In this document: positions 15,074-22,572 of the stretch, in pieces
Numbering within the stretch: position 1 is the first letter of the stretch
Layout of the letters: the number at the start of each line of letters is the position of its first letter
From: an uncultured Novosphingobium sp.
GTDB lineage: Bacteria; Pseudomonadota; Alphaproteobacteria; Sphingomonadales; Sphingomonadaceae
Assembly: GCA_938005655.1 (NCBI GenBank)
Contig: CALLNA010000120.1
Span: forward strand, 1-26,605
Length of the DNA: 26,605 nucleotides
Direction of reading: 5' to 3'
The notes under the pieces: model-generated
What the model saw: only the letters and a program-made list of their open reading frames with translations
The model's database searches: none
Told to the model about the DNA's origin: nothing
Made by a program: the position numbers and the translations under genes

Positions 15074-17404
15074 TCAGAAGCCGTAGCGAATGCGCATCAT
15101 CCAGGTTCCCGGATTGTTGAGGTAGGGATAGATCAGGAACGAGGTCTTGTAGGTCGAATTGAGGCAGTTGCTGCATTCGATCCCGATCGACAGGCCGCGA
15201 TCCGACGCCAGCGTCAGCCCGGCGTTGATCAGGCTGTGGCCGGGCTGGTAGCCCGACGGATCGCCCGAGGTCGAGACCCAGGTGCCGCTGACGTAGGTCC
15301 AGTTGACGCTGGGTTGCAGCGAGAAGCCGCGCCCGAGCGGGACCTTGTAGCTGGTGCCCAGCGTCGAGGTGAAATGCGGCGGGCGGGTCGGCTCGGCCAC
15401 CGTGCCGGTGGCGGTGATGATCCCGGTGTTGCAGTTGCCGGAGAAGGTGCCGCCGAGGCAGCGCGCGATCTGGTCCTTGGTCTCCTGGTTCAGGTTCTCG
15501 TAGCTCGCGTGCTGCAAGCCGAAGTTCCAGAACAGGTTCAGTCCGGGAACCGGGTTGAAGCTGATCTCGCCCTCGAGCCCGTAGTTCTTCATGTCGGCGA
15601 CGTTGCGCGTCAGATAGACGATCGTCTTGGTGTCGGGGTTGTAGCCGCCGCCCGGAAGCTGCGCGTCGTAGTCCTTGAAGTAGAAGCCGGTCAGGTTGAC
15701 CTTGAGCTTGCGGTCGAACCATTCGGAGCGGATGCCGCCCTCGAACGACCAGATCGTCTCCTTGGTGAAGGCCGTCGCGCCCGATGCGTAGTAGGCGCGG
15801 GAGTTCCAGCCGCCGGACTTGAAGCCCTTGGTCGCCGAGGCGAAGACCATGACGTCCGGCGTCACCTTGTAGTTCAGCGCGAAACGCGGCGTCCAGACCT
15901 TGGAGCGCAGCTCGACCGGGATGCCGGCGGCGATCACGGCCTGGGTGTCGAACGGCTGGTTGATCGCCGACGACCGCGCCAGGGGGCTGGCGTTCGGGGT
16001 GAAGCTGATCGTCTTGTCCTCATCCGTGTAGCGGATGCCGGCGGTGAAGGTCAGCGCGGGCGTCAGATGCAGGTCGCCCTGGAAGTAGCCGGCATAGGCC
16101 TCGGTGTCGTTGCGCATGACCCGGTCGCCGCTGACCGTGGGCGCGGCGCTCGTGACCGGGATCGAGATGTTGGCGAAGTTCGTCCAGTTGCGTTCCTTGA
16201 CGTAGTAGAAGCCGCCGACATAGGTCAGGGTGTCGTTCCACAGGCCGCCGGTCAGCTTGACCTCCTGGCTGAACTGCTTGCTCCAGCTGTCGTTGACCAG
16301 CGGCGTGGCGGTGCCGCGCGAGCCCGAGATGAAGTTCACCCCGTTGAACACGACGGTCGTGCTGCCGAGCCCGGCGAAGCTCTCGGTCGTGTATTTCTGG
16401 CGCAGGTAGGTATAGCCGGTGATCAGGTTGAGCGTCGCGTGGTCGCCCAGCCGGACCTCGATGTTCGAACTGAGGATCGCGGTGCGCGCCTTGTTGCCGA
16501 GCGGAATGTCGGCGAGCCCGGCCGAGACCAGGCCGGTGCCCAGTCCCTGGTCGTCGCGGATCGGGGTGAAGCTGATCCGCTCCTTGGTGGCGAGATCGTA
16601 GAAGTTCGGCAGGTTGGCGGCCGAGGAATAGGCGTAGCTGAAGGCCAGGTCCCAGGTCACGGAATCGGACGGCAGGGCGCGGATCGCGCCGCGCAGGCCC
16701 CAACTCTCCTCGCCGTTCAGCGTCTGCCCCGTGGTCCGGTCGTGCACGTAGCCGTCGGCGCGGGTGTAGTAGCCGGAGATCTTGGTCAGCAGGTTCTGGC
16801 TCAGCGGCAGGTCGACCGAGGCGCGGAACTGGGCGCGGTTGAACTTGCCGTAGCCCATGTCGACGTAGCCGGTGACGTGGTCGCTGGGCTTGCGCAGGAT
16901 CATGTTGATCGCGCCGCCCGTGGTGTTGCGCCCGAACAGGGTGCCCTGCGGCCCGCGCAGGACCTCGACCCGCTCGACGTCGAAGAACGAGAAGTTGTTG
17001 GCGCCCTGGCGCGAGATGTAGATGTCGTCGACATAGGTGCCGATCGGCGGATCGAAGGTGGAGATCGACTCCGTGTTCGCCAGTCCGCGCAGCGCATAGG
17101 TGTTAGCCGTGCCGAGCGCGGTGTTGTTGTGGCCGATCAGGTTCGGCACGTAGTTCACCAGATCGAGCGCGTTGTTGATCTGGCGCGTCCTCAGGTCCTC
17201 GCTGGTGATCGCGGTGACGGCGAGCGGCACGTCCTGAAGGCGCTCCGCGCGGCGCTGCGCGGTGACGACGATGTCCGAGCTTGCCGCGCTATCGTCGGCA
17301 GTCGCATCCGCTTCCGCTTCCGGCGCCGTCTGGGCCAGAGCCGAGGTGGTCGAGAGCAGGATCGCCCCCACGAAGAATCCGATTTTTCGCGAATCCAGCA
17401 GCAT
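15074..17404 (-). CDS. TonB-dependent outer-membrane receptor (complete)
   Basis: This 776-residue active transporter of the outer membrane has a signal peptide at 1-25 (basic RK, hydrophobic core, ALA-Q cut). A TonB box-like IVVTAQR at about 45-51 is followed by the plug, with VERVEVLRGPQGTLFGRN and TTGGAINM. A long aromatic-rich barrel ends in the expected Phe (RIRYGF). Near the C terminus ECSNCLNSTYK carries a CxxC pair seen in many proteobacterial receptors, probably a disulfide at an extracellular or periplasmic turn. The ATG at 17404 has GGGAG nine bases upstream; the open frame before it is non-coding. Operator-like site C lies about 75-96 bases upstream. It leads the operon of small protein, flavin reductase and SDR, so it probably imports their substrate. 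Confidence 0.95.
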   Translation of the reverse strand: MLLDSRKIGFFVGAILLSTTSALAQTAPEAEADATADDSAASSDIVVTAQRRAERLQDVPLAVTAITSEDLRTRQINNALDLVNYVPNLIGHNNTALGTANTYALRGLANTESISTFDPPIGTYVDDIYISRQGANNFSFFDVERVEVLRGPQGTLFGRNTTGGAINMILRKPSDHVTGYVDMGYGKFNRAQFRASVDLPLSQNLLTKISGYYTRADGYVHDRTTGQTLNGEESWGLRGAIRALPSDSVTWDLAFSYAYSSAANLPNFYDLATKERISFTPIRDDQGLGTGLVSAGLADIPLGNKARTAILSSNIEVRLGDHATLNLITGYTYLRQKYTTESFAGLGSTTVVFNGVNFISGSRGTATPLVNDSWSKQFSQEVKLTGGLWNDTLTYVGGFYYVKERNWTNFANISIPVTSAAPTVSGDRVMRNDTEAYAGYFQGDLHLTPALTFTAGIRYTDEDKTISFTPNASPLARSSAINQPFDTQAVIAAGIPVELRSKVWTPRFALNYKVTPDVMVFASATKGFKSGGWNSRAYYASGATAFTKETIWSFEGGIRSEWFDRKLKVNLTGFYFKDYDAQLPGGGYNPDTKTIVYLTRNVADMKNYGLEGEISFNPVPGLNLFWNFGLQHASYENLNQETKDQIARCLGGTFSGNCNTGIITATGTVAEPTRPPHFTSTLGTSYKVPLGRGFSLQPSVNWTYVSGTWVSTSGDPSGYQPGHSLINAGLTLASDRGLSIGIECSNCLNSTYKTSFLIYPYLNNPGTWMMRIRYGF

Positions 17405-17478
17405 GTTTATTCTCCCTGAGTTCCTGTAGCCTTGAGCGTCTACGCCCCTCGGCATCGCCCCCGATCTCCAGTACCTTA

Positions 17479-17500
17479 TTTGTTATATGTGTATATCAAA
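17479..17500. promoter_or_regulatory. Operator-like inverted repeat, site C (upstream of second TonB receptor)
   Basis: The arms are TTTGTTATA and TATATCAAA, complementary at 8 of 9 positions around a 4-base spacer. It lies in the 111-base AT-richer gap between the alpha/beta-fold gene and the receptor gene, both on the minus strand. It shares the TTATTTG start with sites A and B and marks a likely separate promoter for the receptor operon. Confidence 0.6.
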
Positions 17501-17515
17501 CGAGCCGCGTGTAAA

Positions 17516-18352
17516 CTAATTTTTGTCCGCCCGGCTGGGGAACAGCCCGGCGAGGAAGGCGCGGATCGGGACCATCCATTCGGCTGGGCGGTCGAGCGCC
17601 ATGCCGGGGCCGCCGGGCAATTCGGCATAGCTCCAGTCGGGCCGCGCCGCGTGCAGCCGGCCGCCGAATGCGAACAGCGGGTCGGTCCGGCTGGCGACGA
17701 TCAGCGTCGGGCAGGCGATGCGCGGCACGTCGCGCGTGAAGTCGTGGAGCGGGATGACCGAATGGCCGTGCTCCTTCCACGGGCCGTGGGTGAAATAGGT
17801 GACGACCGAGACGTGCAGGGTCTCGTCGCTCCAGTCGGGATCGCCGACGCGGCGCGCCCAGGCCCAGCGCTCGGTCAGGTGGCTGCCGTCGGGCGCGATC
17901 TCCTGGTTGTCGGGAAAGCGGCCGACCCGCGCTTCGCGCTCGGCGGCGTCGTAGAAGGGCGCGTTGTCGAGCACCAGCCCGGCGACCAGCGCGGGGCGCT
18001 CGGCCGCGAGGTGGCCCGCGGCCAGCGCGCCGCCGCGATGGCCGACGACCGCCGCGGGGCCCAGCTCCAGCCGCTCGATCAGCGCGCCGACGGCGGCGGC
18101 ATAGGCGTCGATCCCCGGCCGCGCCGGCGGGGCGGACCTGCCGTGGGCGGGCAGGGCGAGCGCGACCGCGCGATAGCCCGCCGCGGCGAGCAGCGGCAGG
18201 ACATGGCGGAACTGGATCGAGGCCCAGGGCGCCTGGTGCACCAGCACGACCGGCGGGCCTTCGCCGAAGCTGCGATAGTGGAGCTGGCCGTCGACCCCGT
18301 CGACATAGCCGCGGCGCTCGCCCGGCAGGGCGGTGAGGATCGGCAGGGTCAT
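17516..18352 (-). CDS. Alpha/beta-hydrolase-fold protein lacking the catalytic Ser and His
   Basis: This 278-residue cytoplasmic alpha/beta-hydrolase-fold protein has the oxyanion-region VVLVHQAPWAS, the strand-turn LPAHGRS, and the acid-region VASRTDPLF. The nucleophile elbow, however, reads VVGHRGGA: the usual Ser of GxSxG is Arg. Where the catalytic His normally follows (G-x-G-H), the sequence reads LPGGPGMALDRP, with no His. I checked both on the codons (CGC and CCC-GGC-ATG). It may therefore be a non-hydrolytic member (lyase, cofactor-free oxygenase-like, or binding protein) or use different residues. The start overlaps the FAD dehydrogenase stop (ATGA), which fixes it although the frame is open further upstream. 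It is the last gene of the methyltransferase-transporter-dehydrogenase operon. Confidence 0.85.
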   Translation of the reverse strand: MTLPILTALPGERRGYVDGVDGQLHYRSFGEGPPVVLVHQAPWASIQFRHVLPLLAAAGYRAVALALPAHGRSAPPARPGIDAYAAAVGALIERLELGPAAVVGHRGGALAAGHLAAERPALVAGLVLDNAPFYDAAEREARVGRFPDNQEIAPDGSHLTERWAWARRVGDPDWSDETLHVSVVTYFTHGPWKEHGHSVIPLHDFTRDVPRIACPTLIVASRTDPLFAFGGRLHAARPDWSYAELPGGPGMALDRPAEWMVPIRAFLAGLFPSRADKN

Positions 18353-19803
18353 CGGCGCGGCTCCAGCGGAATCATGTGGTCGCCGAGCAGGCGGCCGAAG
18401 GTCATGGCCGGCGTCACCATCATGCCGCCGCAGGCGGCCTGGCCCATCGTCTGGCTGGAGCCGAGGATCTCGCCCGCCGCATAGAGGTTGGCGATCGGCG
18501 TCCCGTCGCGGCGGATCACCCGCAGCTCGTCGTCCACCGCCAGCCCGACCGTGCTGGAAACCGCGCTCGCCTGCATCCGGATCGCGTGGAACGGCGGCTC
18601 GGCGATCGGCAGCGGATGGTGCGCGCGGCCGAAGAAATCCTTGCCGGTCGCCACGCCGTAGTTGAACCCCGCGACCGACTGTTCCAGCCCTTCGGCGTCG
18701 ATCCCCGCCCGGGCCGCCAGGCCGGCCAGGCTGTCCGCGGTCAGGAAGGCGGGGCCGCCGCGCTCGAAGGCGGTGGCGACCTGCTCGCGCGTCCAGTCCT
18801 GGACGATCGGCGGGGCCTCGCGCAGCATCCGGTGGTCGAGGACGATCCAGTAGCGCTGGCCCAGCTGCTGGAACAGCGCCATCTCGCGCGCGTCGACGCT
18901 GTCGATGTCCTCGCGGACGAAGCGCCGGCCGGCGGCGTTGACGTAGATCTCCCAGGGCTGCCGCCGCTCGGGGAAATGCTCGATCCGGCCCGCCTGGCGG
19001 GCGGGGAAGACGTCGGTGTCGAACAGGGTGCCGAAGTTGCAGAACAGGTTCTCGATCCCGCGCGCGTAGCCGCCGACCGATTCCCCCAGCGCCAGCCCCG
19101 CCCCGCGCGACCAGGGCCAGGGCGCGGCGTTGTAGTGCGGCACGCCGTTGCGCGCGGCGAAGACCTCGGGATCGCCGGCATAGCCGCCGCAGGCGAGCAG
19201 GACGGCCTGGGCCCTCACCTCGCGCGCCGTCCCGTCCGGCCCGCGCAGGACGGCGCCGGTCACGGCCCCGTCCGCAGCGGTGGTCAGGGCCGTGACCGCA
19301 TGGTTCAGCCGCACGGCGACGGCCCCGTCCCGCTCGAGCCGCTCGACGATCGGGACCAGCACATCCTTGACGCTGATCCCGCCCTCGCGCCCCCAGTAGT
19401 AGCGGGGCAGGCAGTAGGGCTCGTGCCCGAAGCCGGTGACGGGGTGCTCGGGCAGCGGCTCGAACCCCTCGTCCATCAGCCAGTCGAAGGTCGCGGCGGC
19501 ATGGTCGACCGCGCGGCGCACCAGGCCGGGATTGGCGGTGCCGCGGCTGATCCGCATGACGTCCTCGAAATGGAGGTCGGGCGTGTCGGCGATGCCGCGC
19601 TCGCGCTGGAGGCGGGTGCCCGCCGCGCTCATCTGCCCGGTCGCCACCCACAGCGAGACGCCGAGCCGGTCGGCATGATCGACCAGCAGAACCCGCGCCC
19701 CGCGCCGCGCCGCAAAGATCGCCGCGGGCAGGCCGGCCGACCCACCGCCGACGATCAGCAGGTCGCATTCGCCGTCCGGCCATGGGTCTGCGGGAACGGT
19801 CAT
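18349..19803 (-). CDS. FAD-dependent dehydrogenase, fumarate reductase/3-ketosteroid dehydrogenase-like family
   Basis: This 484-residue flavoprotein of the FAD_binding_2 family has dinucleotide motif LLIVGGGSAG at 15-24, LACGGYAGDPEVF in mid-protein and a C-terminal FAD block (AAGEILGSSQTMGQAACGGMM at about 440-460). Members oxidise or reduce C-C single/double bonds next to a carbonyl or carboxylate (fumarate reductase, tricarballylate dehydrogenase, urocanate reductase, ketosteroid dehydrogenase). There is no signal peptide and no attached cytochrome domain, so it probably works in the cytoplasm. The ATG at 19803 lies seven bases after the transporter stop with GAGG upstream; the gene overlaps the alpha/beta-fold gene by 4 bases. 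It would introduce or remove a double bond in the transported compound (inference). Confidence 0.88.
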   Translation of the reverse strand: MTVPADPWPDGECDLLIVGGGSAGLPAAIFAARRGARVLLVDHADRLGVSLWVATGQMSAAGTRLQRERGIADTPDLHFEDVMRISRGTANPGLVRRAVDHAAATFDWLMDEGFEPLPEHPVTGFGHEPYCLPRYYWGREGGISVKDVLVPIVERLERDGAVAVRLNHAVTALTTAADGAVTGAVLRGPDGTAREVRAQAVLLACGGYAGDPEVFAARNGVPHYNAAPWPWSRGAGLALGESVGGYARGIENLFCNFGTLFDTDVFPARQAGRIEHFPERRQPWEIYVNAAGRRFVREDIDSVDAREMALFQQLGQRYWIVLDHRMLREAPPIVQDWTREQVATAFERGGPAFLTADSLAGLAARAGIDAEGLEQSVAGFNYGVATGKDFFGRAHHPLPIAEPPFHAIRMQASAVSSTVGLAVDDELRVIRRDGTPIANLYAAGEILGSSQTMGQAACGGMMVTPAMTFGRLLGDHMIPLEPRR

Positions 19804-19810
19804 GCCCGCC

Positions 19811-21163
19811 TCAGGCCGTTGCCGTCGCGGTCAGCTCCTCGCCGTCCGGCGGCGCGGCATCGTCGCGCAGGGTCCCGGCCATCTCCTGCGCCAGGGCGCG
19901 GTAGTGCTTGAGGCCGAGGCAGACGAACAGCAGCGAGGGGATGCTGACGATCAGCACGAAGCCGCTGAGCGCGACGCCGATCGCCTTGGGCGTGCCCATC
20001 CAGTCGGTCGCCGCGCCGATCAGCGGCGGCCCGAGCAGCGGACCGACCAGCGAGATCACGGTGTTGAAGATCGCCACCGAACGGCTGCGCATCTCGCCGG
20101 GGGTGATCTGCTGGAGCGCCGCCGGGCCGCCCGCGGTCGCCGCCGACTTGCCGATGAAGGCCAGGAACATCGCCGCGACCGCCAGCGAGGCCGTGGGCAT
20201 GACCGGATAGAGCGCGCTCATCGGCACGGTGATGAACAGACCGAGGATCAGCACGCGCATCGCGCCGTCCTCCTTGCCCTTGCCCAGCGCCTTGCTCGCC
20301 CACAGCGCCAGGGCCGTGCCGATCGGGCCGGCGGTGAAGTAGAACAGGCCCGTCACCGCGCCGATCTCCGCGACGCTCCAGCCATAGACGCGCTGGAACA
20401 GCGGCACGTTCCACAGCGCCAGCGTGCTCATCGCGAAATTGCAGGTGGCGCCCAGCGTGACCACGCCGAACCCCCGCCAGCGGTGGAGCATGTAGCGCAG
20501 CGCGCCGATCTGCGGCCCTTCGCGCGCCGCCAGCCGCTCGGTCCGCGCCGGCTCGCGCACGGTCAGCATCAGCGCGGCGAAGATCAGCCCGGGAATGCCG
20601 ACGAAGAAGAAGGCGAGCTGCCACGGCTGGAAGCTGCCCAGGCCGAACAGCTCCATCGGCCCGCTGTCGTGCAGCGCCGAGACCAGGTAGCCGCCGAGCA
20701 GGAAGGCGAGCCCCGCCCCCAGGTAGGGCCCGGCCATGTAGAGGCTGATCGCCCGCGCCCGCTCCTTGCGGTTGAAATAGTCGCTGATCATCGAGACCGA
20801 GCAGGGGCTGACCACCGCCTCGCCCAGGCCCAGACCGAAGCGGAAGAACAGCAGCGGCAGGAAGGTCATGGCGAAGCCGCTCATCGTCGTCATCATGCAC
20901 CAGATGACGATGCCGACGATCAGCAGCCACTTGCGGCTGGTCCGGTCGGCGAGCAGGCCGAGCGGGATCGTCACCAGCACGTTGAAGGTCGAGAAGGCCG
21001 GCCCCATCAGCAGGCCCATCTGGAAGTCGCTGAGCCCCATCGCGTGCTTGATCGGCTCGACCAGCAGCGAGAGGATGTAGCGGTCGAAATAGGAGAGGAC
21101 GAAGACCAGCAGCAGCAGGACGACGACGTACCAGCGGTATAGGGCTCCCGCGCGCTGTTCCAT
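19811..21163 (-). CDS. MFS transporter (organic anion or aromatic acid type)
   Basis: This 450-residue major facilitator protein has about 12 predicted membrane helices, beginning with YRWYVVVLLLLVFVLSYFDRYILS. After helix 2 it carries the family loop GLLADRTSRKW, and FRFGLGLGEAVVSP marks helix 4. The central cytoplasmic loop is at about 200-220 (REPARTERLAAREG). The DRYILS/LGEA pattern resembles the sphingomonad 'spinster'/hexuronate-like carriers often found in degradation clusters. I preferred ATG 21163 over 21169 because AAAGGA lies six bases before it and runs directly into the earlier ATG. It would move the substrate or an intermediate across the inner membrane, complementing the TonB receptors. 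Confidence 0.93.
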   Translation of the reverse strand: MEQRAGALYRWYVVVLLLLVFVLSYFDRYILSLLVEPIKHAMGLSDFQMGLLMGPAFSTFNVLVTIPLGLLADRTSRKWLLIVGIVIWCMMTTMSGFAMTFLPLLFFRFGLGLGEAVVSPCSVSMISDYFNRKERARAISLYMAGPYLGAGLAFLLGGYLVSALHDSGPMELFGLGSFQPWQLAFFFVGIPGLIFAALMLTVREPARTERLAAREGPQIGALRYMLHRWRGFGVVTLGATCNFAMSTLALWNVPLFQRVYGWSVAEIGAVTGLFYFTAGPIGTALALWASKALGKGKEDGAMRVLILGLFITVPMSALYPVMPTASLAVAAMFLAFIGKSAATAGGPAALQQITPGEMRSRSVAIFNTVISLVGPLLGPPLIGAATDWMGTPKAIGVALSGFVLIVSIPSLLFVCLGLKHYRALAQEMAGTLRDDAAPPDGEELTATATA

Positions 21164-21208
21164 CGGCATTCCTTTGTGCTGGGGGCGTCTGATCGGAGAA
21201 AACGAAGG

Positions 21209-22414
21209 CTATTGCGGCAGGCTGCTGCCGAAGACGTACCATCCGCCCTTGCCGTGGCGCGGGCGGCCCGGCTCGTCCCAGGCGAAGGCGCCGTGGCGGT
21301 CGGGATAGGCGTTCACGTCGGGCAGGATCTGCGCGAAGCTGCGCGCGGGGTCGAACCCGGCCTCCGTCATCAGCGCGATCGGGTCCTGCGCGCGGAAGGC
21401 GGTGTAGAACGGCTCGTTGTTGTTGTCGGTGTCCCAGTTCCAGAAATAGTCTTCCCAGGCGTCGACCAGCCCGGTCGCGGGCAGCTCCTGGTGGACCATC
21501 AGCCCGCCGGGCCGCAGCAGGCGGCGGCATTCCTTCAGGACCTTGCGCGTCGCCTTCACCGGGATCTCGTGAAAGAAGAAGCTGGAGACGATCAGGTCGA
21601 AGTGCCCGTCAGGAAAGTCCAGGCTTTCCGCGTTCTGCTGGCTGAAATGGATCGGCACGCCCTCGTGCTCGGCGACGGCGTGGCCCCAGCGCAGCAGCGG
21701 CGCCCCGAGATCGACGCCGTGGGCCTCGACGCCGGGAAAGGCCTCGACGTAAGGCACCAGGTTCTTGCCCGAGGAGGTGCCGAGGTCGAGCATCCGCGAG
21801 GGCCGGAAATCGGGCCGCTCGTGCTTGATCCAGCGGCTGATGACGCGCGCCACGCCGCCCCAGCTCCGATGGTTCATCGTCGCCGAGAAGACCCGCGAGC
21901 CCAGGCTGACGACCGCCCCCTGGGCGACGTCGTCCTCCACCCATTCGCTGTGGAAGCAGCCGGGCGTCAGGTGGACGTCGAGCGAGGTCAGGTAGCGCGG
22001 CATCTCCAGCGCAGGATCGAGCCGCAGGGTGCCGCCCGCCGGGCTGCGCTCCGCCGCATCGCGGGCGACGCCGATCATCTCCGGCAGGGCGCGCTCGATC
22101 GGCTCCTGCACCGACTGGAAGCACATCTCCTGCGCGTTGTAGCGCAGCGTCGAATAGAAGCGGTAGGACGGCTCCGCCTTCATCGCCCGCTCGATCGCCA
22201 GGGCATCGTCGAGCGCCTCGCCCCGCGCCTCGTGGCGGCGCTTCACCCGCTCGTCGAAGTCGCGCTTGAGCAGGTCCGGCATGTCCTGGATCGCATAGCG
22301 GCGCAGGGCCGAGCAGAAGCGCTGGCGCCCGCGCTCCTCCAGGGTCGGCCGGGCAAGCGACTCGATGTCGGGAATCAGGGAGTTGCGTTGGTCCAGCGAC
22401 GCATCGACAGCCAT
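21209..22414 (-). CDS. Class I SAM-dependent methyltransferase with long N-terminal domain
   Basis: This 401-residue protein has a Rossmann methyltransferase domain from about 190. SAM motif I is MLDLGTSSGKN at 208-218, with GVDLGAPLLRWGH after it, the acidic segment NAESLDFPDGHFDLIVSS, and the post-motif LLRPGGLMVHQEL. The first roughly 185 residues form a helical domain (ERAMKAEPSYRFYSTLRYNAQEM) that I do not recognise. The ATG at 22414 has GAGAGG upstream. It heads the operon with MFS transporter, FAD dehydrogenase and alpha/beta-fold protein, 45 bases before the transporter start, and is divergent from the flavin monooxygenase. A methyltransferase in a catabolic operon might O- or N-methylate a toxic intermediate. 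Substrate unknown. Confidence 0.85.
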   Translation of the reverse strand: MAVDASLDQRNSLIPDIESLARPTLEERGRQRFCSALRRYAIQDMPDLLKRDFDERVKRRHEARGEALDDALAIERAMKAEPSYRFYSTLRYNAQEMCFQSVQEPIERALPEMIGVARDAAERSPAGGTLRLDPALEMPRYLTSLDVHLTPGCFHSEWVEDDVAQGAVVSLGSRVFSATMNHRSWGGVARVISRWIKHERPDFRPSRMLDLGTSSGKNLVPYVEAFPGVEAHGVDLGAPLLRWGHAVAEHEGVPIHFSQQNAESLDFPDGHFDLIVSSFFFHEIPVKATRKVLKECRRLLRPGGLMVHQELPATGLVDAWEDYFWNWDTDNNNEPFYTAFRAQDPIALMTEAGFDPARSFAQILPDVNAYPDRHGAFAWDEPGRPRHGKGGWYVFGSSLPQ

Positions 22415-22521
22415 GTCTCACCTCTCTGCCGGCCCGTCCGCGCGAAGCGTTCCGGCGGACTCCGGCACTGGCGGCCGCCCTCTTGCGCCATCCGCGGACA
22501 AGAGGCGTTTACGGCCGCTCA

Positions 22522-22543
22522 ATAGTACTATATCTAGGACAAA
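22522..22543. promoter_or_regulatory. Degenerate operator-like element, site D (monooxygenase/methyltransferase divergent region)
   Basis: The right arm TAGGACAAA repeats the right arm of site A. The left arm ATAGTACTA matches the consensus poorly. It sits about 30 bases before the monooxygenase ATG in the 158-base divergent gap, which otherwise shows an AT-rich stretch at 22521-22552 and no other recognisable element. Confidence 0.35.
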
Positions 22544-22572
22544 TCATATTACAAGGGAGGATATATACCGCG

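Noticed and set aside
13001..17419. Very long plus-strand open frame (about 1470 codons) opposite the flavin reductase and second TonB receptor
   Set aside because: It is an antisense shadow caused by GC-rich codon use; it has no family motifs and lies exactly opposite two well-supported genes.
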